Source: Tilletiaria anomala UBC 951 (lineage: Eukaryota; Basidiomycota; Exobasidiomycetes; Georgefischeriales; Tilletiariaceae). Taken from it: a stretch of DNA of 32,655 nucleotides. Position numbers and translations under genes: made by a program. How positions within the stretch are numbered: the first letter of the stretch is position 1; the number at the start of each line of letters is the position of its first letter. The stretch lies in NCBI RefSeq assembly GCF_000711695.1, contig NW_013546876.1:1-32655 (forward strand), given 5' to 3'. Of this stretch, positions 1-10,705 are shown one piece after another. The notes under the pieces are model-generated. The model saw only the letters and a program-made list of their open reading frames with translations, ran no database searches and had not been told where the DNA came from.

Positions 1-2495
1 TTTCAGCGCCACTCGCTGTGAGAGTTTCAAGGCCAACTCGAGCGTAAGGACTGCATATGTTCCCGCGCTCGGGGCTGCGCCTGGCGGAAGCATGCTTGGA
101 AGTACAACTTGTCAGCGAAAGAGGACCACGGGATACGCTCTGAAGACCGTGTTACTGAGGAGTGGCAGACATTCGCGATCAATGTCGCCAATCTGCTGGA
201 GATGCCGCTGAAAGAACATGGCACCCTTAAGTTTAAGTCATTGCAACGCACTCCGAACCCAGAAGAGGATGTACTCAAAACAGCGTCGAAATGTTTCATG
301 GGCTACGTTGAGCATACATGTGGGCTCAACAGCCAAAGCCGTGTGCAATCTCACCGTACATATTGTGAGGAAGCAGATGCAGAAAGTGGAGCCGACGGTG
401 GCGACGATATCGTAGACACCGCTGCAGCGCAGCCAACGATGGCAAGAATGTTGACAGGACATCATTCTAACAGACGATGTAGTCCATTTATGAATCAAAA
501 GGATCTGGTGTGCCTTCGTGCTTCATCCACCCTTCCTGCTAGTCCAGGGTTCGCTCTGGTTGTTCTGTGCGACCAGCGTTTCGGGGTTTCCACGTGTGTC
601 CGATGTAGAAGCCAGTGAAATATGCAGATGTGTGTTCCATACGACGCCTGCGAAAACGTCAGTGCGTGACATGTATCCAATGCAACGGTACAGGCTCTAG
701 CCTGCGGCAAGTGTTTCAGACTTCTAGTGTCACTTGGCCGCTTCTCCTGAGACAATTGAGGGAGATGCAGAGCGCTGACTCGCTTTAATTATAACAACGG
801 GGGTGCCTTGCTCTCTCAAGTGTTCCGTTCTGGTTGAAGAAAGAGATCGTTTGTTATGACCCTGTGGAACTTCGGGAATGATTTTATTCTTTGCGCACCT
901 ACCTTATACGGCCTGCGCTCACGGCATCACGCCTCTGACGATCCCACGCCTTAGGTACGGCATCTCCCAGCGCATCAGCTCGGCTGTGTACAACCAGTGT
1001 GCAAATATATGCATGACAAATAGGTATCGATCCCCAGTCCCCGACCCAGTCTCTTTTAATAATTGCATACCAATTAGGAAGGGGCGCTCAAGCGCTTGGC
1101 GTCCGAGATGCCTCAGAACAGTGATCTGTCGACTCATCGTAACAGGTCGAGAGTCTAACCTACGAAATCAATGTAATCCTTTTGTAATAAGCCCTGCTGA
1201 AGCTCTCGCGATTATCCAATAACTGAATCTACATACAAACCTAACCGCAATAGTCAATCGAAGCCCACGTCCCCGGTTTATTGATGAGAATCACAATGGT
1301 AAACTACCTAGCAGCGCCTCCAGCGGCCATGGCAGGCCAAGCCAGTCACCACTTATCACCACATTGGACTCACACTTTATGTAAATATATACAGTACGAC
1401 AAACAAGCACGAGTGTTCCGGGAGATAACATTGAACATGTAGCCACTTTTTAATACACACTGCCATGAAATTTCACTACATGTTACAAAAGAGCTGTCAA
1501 AAGGGGCTGTGGACGAAGGGCCAAGGGACTGCAGTACAGCACCGGGCCAGCTAGTCAACAGCACATATTATATACGAGATGGCTCATCAGGTGCTTGGCA
1601 GTCTGTACACTCTACAGCCCACCGGATCCGCCACAGAGGTCCGTCAGGGTATTAGGCTCTCGTCACGAGGAAAAAGGCAATGTACCCGTGCATAGTCCCG
1701 TGCATAGTTGCATACATGGCCAACAATGTCGGACGAGAACAAAGGAAGAAGGGGAAACCGAAAAGGAAAGCCGGGCATTGATTGTAGCAGGACACCGGCG
1801 CTCAGGCCTTAGGCATAGAACTGGACGACTGATGTGGACGAACATATTTTCATGGTGTTCCATGTACATAGTGACCTACCAAAACGGCTTTGTTCGTGTC
1901 CCATGACGTCTTTTGATCCAGCATCCCGGAATAAAATGGCGGCACTCTTTAACGCTCCCGTGTCATCTCAGTCTCTCTGCTTTCTTCCAGGGTCCTTCCA
2001 GACCCCATCGTCTCATCATGCAAAATTTTCGACCCCGAAATTCGGGAGTGCGTCAAAATGTCCAGAGAGGTGCGGCTCGATGTGCGCAAAAGCCGAAAAC
2101 CTACAGAAACCCGCTGCAGCGGGTGGGCCCAGCGTCTGTAAGGGCTGGGGGGGCTCTTGGGACTACTGAACACGCGGTAGCGAGCGAGACACAACCCTAA
2201 GAGCCTCGAGATTGGATAGGCTCGCTCGTCGTGACTAGGGAGGCAAGTGACTCAAACCCTATTTGGAGCGTTCTGCGTGTTGAACTCAATCATGCTCGCT
2301 GACCTGTGTGAGGGCGCGAGCATGACATCTCTCTCCAGAGTCCAATTCCTTCTAAGCACGCGCTTGAGTGGCCTTCTTTGTCTCTACTTGCACACCACCC
2401 AGGAGTCTTGGTGCCTCAGGCATCCAGGCGCTTTGGTACATTCACAGGTGGGACCGCATTCACTCAACCCAGAGACCAGTGCCACCGTCTTCGTG
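1..2495. other. Gene-poor region upstream of the acidic protein gene
   Basis: No recognisable protein domain is seen on either strand. The best open frame is plus strand, roughly 22 to 618, with its first in-frame ATG at 202. Its first part (to about position 400) has a protein-like composition with many acidic and basic residues, but it lacks a start in a good position, matches no family I know and ends in low-quality sequence. It could be the last exon of a gene beginning before the window. Other frames are short. The last 300 bases hold the promoter of the next gene. Confidence 0.5.
2193..2261. promoter_or_regulatory. Pair of telomere-repeat-like (telobox) motifs
   Basis: AACCCTAA lies at 2193-2200 and AACCCTA at 2255-2261, 303 and 241 bases upstream of the chosen ATG at 2496. 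AACCCTA is a permutation of the TTAGGG telomere repeat. In fungi such motifs in promoters are bound by Myb-type factors of the Tbf1/Teb1 family (family knowledge). The same motif recurs in the RTT109/formin promoter of this window. Function here is inferred from motif and position only. Confidence 0.4.
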
Positions 2496-4285
2496 ATGAG
2501 CAAAATCATGACGGCTGACGACGCCATGTATGAGGATCCAGCGTACGACGCGGAGCTGACACTCGACGCGGAGATGGAAGAGGATCACGCGGCCATCGCA
2601 AACAACCCTCCAGCGCATTTGGCCCTAGAGCCCATGGAACAGCTGACGGAGGCTGAGGCAGAGATGGCTGATGTGGAAGATGCAGAAGTAATCGATACTT
2701 CTATCGTGGAGGTGGGACTGGAGGAAGCGGCCATGAACTCAGAAGCTCTGCGGCACAGTGCGGTTCTGGCTAAGGAGGAGGAAAGTGGAAGCGCGACGGT
2801 GACGGATGCAGCCACCGTCCCTGTGATCCCTGCTGAATTTTCGGCGAATGTGATCGACGGAGATTCTGTGCAGACTACAATGGGCGTTAATGCATTGGAC
2901 GCGTCCTCTAGACCCCGCTTGTTGTCTTCCGAGCATTCTCATGACGACGGGCATCGCGCAGATAGCGACCAGCCGCTAGCCGATGCGCAGGATGCAAAGG
3001 CAGCCATTGTTCTCGAACAAAAGGATGCGCCCAGCGAAAATGTTTCCAAAAGTGCGGAGGAAGGGGCCGAGGGAGATGCGGATCAAGATCGCCATGCCGT
3101 TACCGAGGACACCTCACAAGGCGGCAAGTCTGAAATGGAATCGCAGGGTGTTCAGGACGATCACGATAATTTCCCTGCCATCCGTCTCACCTTCGACGGC
3201 CACGGCTTTGTCATCCAGTGTGGTGATCGCGAAGGCGATCTGCTGTCGTACGTACCGGCTCCAGGGACATCCAAAGAATCGGCCGAGGCGAGGACAGTTG
3301 CACCTGGAATCAAGGTTCCCGAAAACCTATACCTACAGCCACTGGAGGCACTCTTTCAACAACTACGGCTCGCAGAGGCGCTGGGAGAGTTTCTCGAGGA
3401 CGACACTGAGCTCATCCTGTCGTTTCCGGATCTTGACCTCATCATACCAGAAGTGAGTCATTCCGCGTTTCATTTACCGGAAGAACATTGTTTGCTGAAG
3501 TCTTCTTGCCTCTTGCTAGGACAATATTTACGCCAGAGAAGTCACCCTCGAGGATATTCATAATCTGCACGTAGGCTGCGGACTGGAGCACAGTCTGCAC
3601 ATCCTAGTGACCGAAGGCCCACGCTTCATCAATCGCTTCAATTCACTTTCGGCTCAAGCCGATGCTTTCACGGATTCGGGAGAGATGGCGACGCAGACGA
3701 ACGGCAAGCTTGCAGCTGAAGAGCAAGAGCAAGTATACCTACATGGACGTGTCGTTTCGTCCACGCAAGGGTCATCGGCAGCGGCGGGCGAAGAGCCGGA
3801 CGAGTCAAGCAACGCAGAGCATGTGTACGAGACAGTGGGAAATGAAGCGAACGAAGTTGAGGACGATGCCGCAGTGAATGAAGTCGGTGCGTGCGTGGGC
3901 GCTTCTTATGGTGTCAGCTTGATTTATGTGCTGACAAAGCTTCTGTTGGCTGGGCGCAAAGACCCTGGTGAGGAGGTGATCATCGATTATGACGAAGCTG
4001 AGCACGAGGCGGGAGGCCCAGAAACCACGGCGGCAGACGTGGAAGCCTCCAAGGTGTCTCGGTCCAATATTGAGGGCCATACTGAGGTGAACAGCAGCGT
4101 TGACAACGGCGATGCTGAAGAGCCTGCCACGCGCAAGCGTCACGCACAGCCGACTACCGAAGCAGGCACCGATGCTGAAGACATTGAGGGTGAGTGCGCT
4201 TGTGCGTTGCTTTGCGCCGCAAAACCAAGCATTTGACTGACGTCAATGCTCCAAAGGGAACGCGAAACGTGCGAGATCAGACTGA
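2496..4285 (+). CDS. Acidic conserved-looking fungal protein of unknown function (4 exons)
   Basis: Exons 2496-3452, 3520-3886, 3962-4189 and 4257-4285 join in frame into 526 residues. Introns are 67, 75 and 67 bp with GTGAGT or GTGCGT donors, CTGAC-like branch sites and AG acceptors. The middle intron is a multiple of three and has no stop. Reading through it would insert a hydrophobic stretch (about 3900-3955) into an otherwise very acidic chain, so I treat it as an intron. The N-terminal 220 residues are Glu/Asp-rich and disordered. Residues about 223-370 look folded and span the first intron; they include VPENLYLQPLEALFQQLR and FPDLDLIIPEDNIYAREV. The last exon adds a basic tail ending NAKRARSD, a nuclear-localisation-like end. 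The frame stays open upstream to 2247 but has no ATG in good context before 2496 (another ATG lies at 2292). I recognise the style of a fungal family but cannot name a function. Confidence 0.7.
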
Positions 4286-4397
4286 TGAGAAGCTGATCTC
4301 GGTGCGCCGTGACAATTTTGCGCTGGGATCAGCCAGCCATCCGGCACTTCTCCGAACACTTCACCTCGTCTAACGCCTCCGCACACCAGGAGGTCCT

Positions 4398-4405
4398 TAT
4401 ATAAG
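4398..4405 (+). promoter_or_regulatory. TATA box
   Basis: TATATAAG is followed 30 to 60 bases downstream by a pyrimidine-rich stretch (about 4430-4460) of the kind seen near fungal transcription starts. It would serve a plus-strand transcript covering the small candidate gene at 4707. No confident gene follows, so the role is inferred. Confidence 0.35.
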
Positions 4406-4706
4406 CATTTTTCTGCCAGAAAGTGTCTCTTGAAACCGTCTCTCCGCCTCTTTCAACTTATGAAAGCCCTCTGTTAAGCCAGCAATCTGCGGCATCCTCA
4501 CACCGTGATCGCATGGCACATACAATTCGACATGCAGCTCACCGTTAGCGGCAATGTCTCGAATCACACAAAGATAACCATCTCAGCCTTTCGGGATGCA
4601 CGTCGTATTCGTTGGCCGTTCTAGAAAGTGAAGCTAGCACGGTGGAGAATTAGTTCAGCATATCACCAGCCCGCATCGTTTCGCCACGCCGTTCCACAGC
4701 AGAGCA

Positions 4707-4978
4707 ATGTTGCTTTCGACTGTGCTTCTATACGCCTTCTACATCGCTCCATCGCCTCTGCAAGCGTTGATATCGGTCACTTTAGGATCCTACGAAAGGC
4801 TTTCTCGGGTAAGTCCTCGAGTGCCGTACTGACCTTGCTCCCGAAATTCTCGTCAGAGGTTCTGGAGTTGTGCGCAAGGGAATGCAGCGGTCTCCATGCT
4901 GTCGATCTGTTAAATTCTGCTTGCAAGCGGAGTGATTGGAAGGCGGCGGATCTTGTTGACTGTGGGAATCATCTGTAG
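4707..4978 (+). CDS. Candidate small secreted cysteine-containing protein (2 exons)
   Basis: ATG at 4707 opens a 34-residue exon beginning MLLSTVLLYAFYIAPSPLQA, which resembles a signal peptide though without a basic N-terminus. The exon ends exactly at a GTAAGT donor (4809). CTGAC at 4829-4833 is a good branch site, and tandem acceptors CAG (4856) and AG (4858) follow. Use of the AG at 4858 gives a 73-residue product whose second exon (4859-4978) carries four cysteines spaced C-x3-C-x12-C-x12-C. Use of the CAG two bases earlier gives a shorter 52-residue product. A TATA box lies about 310 bases upstream. The intron would be only 48-50 bp, short for this window. No family is recognised; it could be chance. 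Confidence 0.25.
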
Positions 4979-5522
4979 CATACTTTGCAGCCCAGCAGAA
5001 GTCATAAAAGATCGATGTCGTAAAACTGCGCACTGTATGCAGAGCACCGCCAAACCCCGTGCATTCCGTGCAGTCGTCACATTGAACATGGCACGCCCTG
5101 GGGAAGCGCGACAGTTGCTTCCCAAAATTGCGCATACATATTCTTCTTGTGCGCTTTGGCCCTTTCTAAAAAATCTGCCCCCGCACAAGAGGTGGCGGCA
5201 CTAGACAAATGCCGCTGAGGGCGAAGCTACTCCTGCAAACGTACCAACATTGATCGTTTATGATTCGCACGTACTCATCGCCCCCTTTCAGTGGGTGCGC
5301 TACAATGCAAGGTTTGTAATGTAACCGCGCAAATGCTTCGAGCTGCCTTGGTCTCCGCAGGTCGCAGAAACTACAACAGGCTCCAGGAGAGAAGCCCCAC
5401 AAACGTTCGTCTTGCCTGAAGCAAACCTTCTCGTGTTCTGCGTGTTCCGATGCGGCTGGTCTGTCCCTCTCTGAAGGTTGCTGTCACTAGCGGGTGTAAG
5501 ACCGCACCCACAGGGGAGAGCA

Positions 5523-5921
5523 TCAATGGCGCGAGGGCAAACGTTGTCGCTCATGTTCCCCTCCGTCGTGCAACGTGAGACAGTGCCCGAAACGAGGTTT
5601 GCCGGGCCCCGGCCGGTAGAGTAACTGCGGCTCGATTTCTTGGATCACGTCTAATATCTTCTCGTAATTCAGCATGCGTTTGGAGGTGTCGATGTCCCCA
5701 GTCCCCACAAGGTGTTCTCAGATCTTGTCAACCGCCGGTGTACGGAAGACAAAATACCCACCAGGTGATGAATGGGGGCGCAGTGCCTGCCAACACATGC
5801 TCTTCTGCAACACTACATTGAACCGTGACAACACGTGTGGCATGACGCGGTAAAAGATCTGAAATTTGAAATTTGAACTAAAGTTACACACAAATCGGCC
5901 GATGTGCTTAAGGCCAAACAA
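5523..5921 (-). pseudogene. Interrupted protein-like reading frame of unknown origin
   Basis: Two consecutive open segments in the same minus-strand frame, 5921-5718 and 5708-5523, read as one protein-like stretch broken once. The upstream part is preceded by a good acceptor-like tract on the minus strand (TTTCAAATTTCAG, around 5857-5869). The second part is rich in charged residues. No family is recognised, so this may be a decayed host gene, a pair of exons whose junction I cannot see, or coincidence. Confidence 0.15.
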
Positions 5922-7615
5922 CCCGGTCAGAGGGCTAGACTACCATGAAGGTTGTAGCTCGTGGCACATCGTGGCTGTCCGCAGATGGTCAGGCATCGAC
6001 GCTTGACGCGCGTTGTGTACACTGTAAAGCTCTAATAAGCAGATAATCCTCTCCACTCGCACGTCGGCCAAGTGTCATTGCACAAGATAACTGCACTCGC
6101 CTTTGCCACCGTGCAGAGTCAAGACACTACATATAGAGATATCCCTTTACAAACCCGGTTACCGCTGCACGGCCGGGAATTTGCATACGATAGAGCACAC
6201 CCTTGGCTGCGTACTCGTGCAAGTTTCTCGTCATCACACACCCAGGCGGAGTCCAGGCACTCCAACAAGGGGATACGCTACACGTAGGACGAGTGAGCCG
6301 AGCAAGGCTGAGCACCTTTACATGCTTTTACAGAGAGGCGTCGCATGCAAATCGATCCCGTACAGCAATAATCAATGATCAAGGAAGAGTCACCGTGACA
6401 CCGTGGTTGAGCTGACTCGAGTGGGATGGATCGCCTTACTGAGCCGGACCACAATGTCGGGATGATGGGACTGGGAGGGCACCGGGGGAACCTGCGTGAA
6501 GTGGTAAAATGTCATTCTCTTTCCATGTCCTTCTGGCTTGAGGGGTTGAGTAACGACTTCGCCTGACACAGCCCCCCAGCAACGACGGTGGCTAGACAGT
6601 ACGGATATGTGTTGTTTGATGTGACCACCTGCGTCTTTCGTTCGCTCAAGTGCATGGTACATACGTCTTCCCGCTTCGTGCGCCATCCAAACCACAATGC
6701 TCAACGTCATGAAGCAGTTGACCTTGAAACAGAGACCGCAGTTTTTCGGACAGGGTAAGCTTGAGCATGATTATGTACTCTTGCATCCTGGACGAGGACG
6801 CGTTTCGTCTCCGGCCCCCCGTGCGAGTGGCAGTTGCTCGTCGCGAGTCACTCGAGTGGCGAGTTGGCGACCGTTGGCCATGCTCCGACTTCCGAAAACA
6901 TCCCTGATCGTGCCTATGTGCGAAGTTGTATTGTCGAGCCCGTCATAAAACGTATGGAGGGCTTTGGGGATCATGCACTCGCAGGCTATAATAACCCTGA
7001 AGCAAGAGCCGAGGTGAAAGGTGAGCTAGTAATCCTGGTTGAGTGTTCTCGGTGCATATGTTTGTATGTATGGACCACACATGCGTCATGCGTCGGACTC
7101 ATCACTTCACACTGCATATTGCGCCACAGTCCTTATGCGACGGATGAGGTCACAACATATGATGATACTTCGTTACGTCCACACGAGCCAACGACAGTCA
7201 CACGCACCATTCTCGCAGATCGCAGTACAGGGAGCTTCCCAGACGCGAAGGTCTATTATGTGATGTGCTAGGCTGTGCTTTTGCGCTCGCTCATTTCGTT
7301 GCCCTTTGTAGGTACAAACAAGGCGTCTCGCGTCCTGCGTGCTACAATCTAATGTGCTCACCAGCAATCCGGCGTATGCGTGGGTTGGTAAACGGACAAG
7401 TCGAGGGAAGGTGATCCTTTCGTGGATGAAGAGAGGTGAAGACGATGTCAACGCGGCGCCTATCCGCCATGTGGCTTCATGGTGGCAAAGCCGGACAAGG
7501 CTGTGCAACTTGGCAAGACTCGTTAGATACGCGAAGCGCAGCGCCACACCTCTTGTGGCAACCAGTGTGGAAAGATCATTTACGATACATATGGAGTAAC
7601 TGTGGTGACCGCGGA

Positions 7616-7653
7616 AGCTGACAGACGGTATATATATTATAGAGCCGTCAGCT
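7616..7653. repeat. Imperfect inverted repeat enclosing a TATA-rich loop
   Basis: The right arm CCGTCAGCT (7645-7653) is the reverse complement of AGCTGACGG. The left arm is AGCTGAC (7616-7622) and GG (7627-7628) with four extra bases between them; alternatively GACGG at 7624-7628 pairs alone with CCGTC. The intervening 16 bases are a TATATATATTATAG-type stretch. It could be a hairpin, a cruciform or a TATA promoter with flanking palindromic binding sites. No gene start is firmly tied to it. Confidence 0.35.
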
Positions 7654-7854
7654 CGAGTATCAGTTCGGCCTTGTTGGACAACCCACAGTCCCACGCGCAT
7701 CTGCATTTCACTGAATCCATCGATCATCCCACACATAAGAAACTACATAGATACCTCTGCCATCTCTACATCTTCCGTCTCATGATATCACGTGGACCAG
7801 TTACACACATGCTCCTCGCATCTCTCATTCCCCAAGTCCAAGGTCCAAACTGAC

Positions 7855-8245
7855 ATTCTGATGATTTAAGTAGAGATATCATCTCTATGTATGTAGTTTA
7901 AACACTGCACATACATTCACAATATATTCATGGACAAAAATATGGAAAAAAATGTATGATGTATGTACATGTGTAGGTATGGATCAATGCATTTGCCAAT
8001 TCCGCTCTCGCTGTGACAGTCCGTAGCTAGCGCGAAATATACTAAAACAACGCTAGTGGCCTTCAAACCCCTTTGACAATAAAAACTCCACACAAGTTGG
8101 TGTGCAAAAATATAATGCATGGAAATAACGCACAGATTGTGGCTCTGAGCTAGTCATGAAGGCTGCAAGCTTGGGCAGGCGATACAGAATATTTTTCTTC
8201 GAGTGCATATTTCTCATTTAATTTATTACATACAAATGTCATATA
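7855..8245. other. AT-rich block with TACATA/TGTATG words
   Basis: This block is clearly more AT-rich than its surroundings, with A-tracts, many ATGTA and TACAT words and a small palindrome TAGAGATATCATCTCTA at 7871-7887. Similar AT-rich sequence with TGTATGC-type words follows the stop codon of RTT109 (12890-13020), where it is a 3-prime untranslated region. The block may therefore mark the transcript end of an unrecognised gene, or be a nucleosome-depleted or replication-related element. No coding content is seen. Confidence 0.35.
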
Positions 8246-9160
8246 CATACCCACACAGTCAGGGCAGTGGCCAGGACACTTCCAGAGCATGACATTGCAG
8301 TTGGTACAATGGAGTCTGGAAGGGACGAGGTCTGGACGCGCTGGAGGCTCTTGGACGCTGGAAGCCGTATATTCACTGGATATTGGATGTCAGGATGCTG
8401 GATACAAGTCATGCCGCTCCATGGACAGACGGTGGAAGATGCGTGTGTTTGGCCAAAGGTACGTGGACGAGTGGAAAATGTGGGAAATCGCGAACAAGGC
8501 AAGCGGGCCTTTCTACATTTTACCCATTTCACGTTTTCGCCCGTCTTTCGTCCTGCTGACCTCTCACAGCAGGCATAAGCAGTTGCCTCCACGCATCTGA
8601 CAGGGTGTGGATAGATGATGGCTGTGGTTTCTCTCAACGGATGTCGACGAGCTTGCGAGCATCGAAATGCTAAGCTCGGGTGGCGTTGAATGCCGATTGC
8701 TGTGTTGAGTGCTCTGCCGTCTGTGATCCAGAGCTGGCGGTGGTCTGATCCTGAGGTCCTGATGAGGAGCCCAGAACCCTGCAACTCTGTGACTTTTTCG
8801 CCCTTTCCGTGGCAGGACAAATCCGTGTGGCGCGGCGGTGGCCCTGGGTACAAAATCAGTGTGCAGCTTTGAGAGCAATTGAGTGGCACAGAGGTAGTCG
8901 TTGTACAACTTGCACTTCAACTGCCTGCCAGTGCCTGTGGTGGGACCTGCTGGGACTGCGCCAGTTGAGTAGGTTTCAGTCCAAGATCCAAACTGGTCGC
9001 TGCGGTGCTTTTGATGACCCTCCTTTTTCCGGGGCAAGACGGCAAAAATGGCGACGTAGCTACTTTTGCCAGCAGCCCACTGGTTGAGATCCTGTGATGA
9101 GATGGAGAGCTGGAGACTAGCTTGAGCTGGTGGCACCACTATAGGCTCGGCCCGTAAGAG

Positions 9161-10705
9161 CATCCTCCGAGCCCAACTCCCCCTTCATCTCAAGAACACG
9201 CGCGCTTCCTCTTTCTTGGAGTTGTGTGTGGAGTCCACTATCTGTTAGTCACCATCCATCCCATCCGCCACCATCTCAAGCCCCCGCTAACGTCTGTGTT
9301 AGCTATCTTCATTCTCGCTATCGATCCTCTGCCCACTGCGCCCACATAATCTACTAGTGGATAGCACGCACAGTATTTCGGCTAGCTTCTCTTTTCGGTC
9401 CGCTTCACAACGCCCATCTCCCACTTCGGTCATTTCTCTCTTCCACCTTTCCTATCACCTTTGTCGACAAGCCGAAGAGCTCTTGGCCATCGGTCGCGGT
9501 TAGTCTCCGGACGGCCAACCCTCCCCTTCGGCTTCGACGTCACCGGAGTGCGCTTCATCAGCCACACACCAGAATCGGTGCTTGGCCGTCAATCGTTACA
9601 TAGGCGGTCCAAGTCCCAGCCCGTAGGCTGCAGCTGCATCCACACATGCATTCACTCTGACAGCATCAACAGGCATCACGCATCACTGAGCTGTGAGGCC
9701 ATTCGAAGCGACGCGGTGTGCGGCGCGGCTACAGCCATACGCGTCGACCATCCAGTTTGCCTCCTCGCGTTCCAAAGGCCAGTAGCGACCTGTCACTGCG
9801 CAGCCACTGCGGAATCCTCTTGTACCCTTTGCCCGTCAGCATCCGCCTCAACCCCTTGCGCTACCTTGTATGTCTGTCCTTTCTACGCCAAGGCAACCAG
9901 TAGCAGCCATCGTCAACAAGGCCTAGTGCAGGGCCCATCAGCGCACGCCCGGTTGCCAACCTCGGAATAAGCAGCAACGGCGCTATCGCAAGCGTCACTT
10001 CCACCTGGGTCGCGTCGAGCATCCATTGCAGTTCTTGATACTCACGACCCGTTCGCATAGCACCACAGGGATCACGTTCCTACATCTTCCGCTTCCCCGC
10101 TGGCCCACCCTTCGGCGGAAGCATCTCTGATAAGATTCGCGGACGTGAACTGGCAGTGGCGGAATCTAATCTCTGCCTTCTACGCGACCGCAATCGCGTT
10201 CAACAACGCAGGCGGTGAGCCGACCGACTTTGTGCAGCTCTCCAAGGTGCCTTTCATCATTTTGCCTGCGACAGAGCTCCCATAGTTGCCCGCAGCGGCC
10301 ATTGCGCAAGTGCACGCACAAGCGCAAGCGCAACACGCACGCGCCTCACTGGCCCGAAACCTGACTCCACCACAGCTGTCGTGCCGCCACCCGCTTTGGA
10401 CATACGTCGTCCAAGCATCACAACTGCTGCGTCTCAGCTGATCCTCTCAGACTTCTCACCCTGGAGTCACAGCCACGTCGGTTCAGCAGTGACATCGCTT
10501 CTGACGCCCATTCCACCGGCTTGAGTTCGGAGCAGCAGCATCACGATCGCCATCGTCGACGATCAGCTTCATCAACGAGGTAGCTGAGAACGTCGCAGTT
10601 AATACCAGCAGTCCAAGCAGTGGCTTGATCGTATTTTGCGGGACGTCTCTGTCCCCTTCCAAAAGCATCAGCGCTTTTGCCATCGGTGCTTGCCTCGAGG
10701 CCAAA
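9161..10705 (+). promoter_or_regulatory. Promoter and long 5-prime leader of CON7
   Basis: From about 9160 the plus strand becomes pyrimidine-rich with repeated TTCTC/CTTTC/CATC words and no confident coding frame until 10061. Short upstream ATG frames occur, for example at 9870 (18 residues). Such a long leader with upstream ATGs is common in front of fungal developmental regulators (inference). The exon-like segment at 10061-10246 lies inside it, so part of this stretch may prove to be intron. Confidence 0.45.
10061..10246 (+). CDS. Exon-like segment, possibly a missed N-terminal exon of the CON7-like gene
   Basis: A 62-codon open stretch without any ATG reads as convincing protein, including IRFADVNWQWRNLISAFYAT followed by AIAFNNAGGEPTDFVQLSK (about 10130-10246). 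It follows AG acceptor-like sites at 10059-10060 and 10066-10067. It contains a consensus-type donor GTGAGC at 10215, and a weaker GTGCCT follows at 10247. Downstream, the CON7 frame is open from 10505, before its first ATG at 10706, with several possible acceptors (AG at 10531-10532 after CTGAC at 10501 fits the 10215 donor in phase). This suggests the real protein starts further upstream and uses this exon. The first coding exon with the ATG could not be identified. Alternatively it belongs to a separate small gene. Confidence 0.35.

Larger units (their letters stand above)
4286..9160. other. Long gene-poor interval between the acidic protein gene and CON7
   Basis: About 4.9 kb without a confident gene, unlike the compact spacing elsewhere. 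It holds only short frames: minus 6390-6710 (106 residues from an ATG), minus 7173-7736 (187 residues from an ATG, with a GTGAGC donor-like site on that strand near 7362), and plus 6771-7020 (open frame ending at a GTGAGC donor-like site at 7021). None shows a recognisable domain and none can be joined into a convincing spliced gene. Positions 8300-8410 are rich in repeated TGGA/CTGGA words. The interval may contain regulatory DNA or non-coding transcripts of CON7, decayed genes, or small lineage-specific genes. Confidence 0.45.

Noticed and set aside
1010-1110. tRNA-like B-box (GGTATCGATCCCC)
   Set aside because: The T-loop does not fit TTCRANY, and no matching acceptor stem or A-box was found on either strand.
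6390-6710. 106-residue minus-strand frame
   Set aside because: Reasonable composition but no domain, no clear promoter and no splice partners; kept only as a mention in the gene-poor region.
6771-7020. Plus-strand open stretch ending at a GTGAGC donor-like site
   Set aside because: The possible upstream donor at 6755 does not join it in phase to the ATG at 6697, and no downstream acceptor continues the frame well.
7173-7736. 187-residue minus-strand frame from an ATG
   Set aside because: No recognisable family, poor start context, and overlapping open frames of similar quality on the other strand. A donor-like site inside it leads to no convincing second exon.
8239-9163. Two minus-strand frames of about 200 codons
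   Set aside because: Composition is atypical (many Cys, His and Arg), there is no family match, and they lie opposite the CON7 promoter.
9461-9970. 169-codon plus-strand frame in the CON7 leader
   Set aside because: Begins at a non-ATG codon and has Cys/Ser/His-rich composition without any motif.
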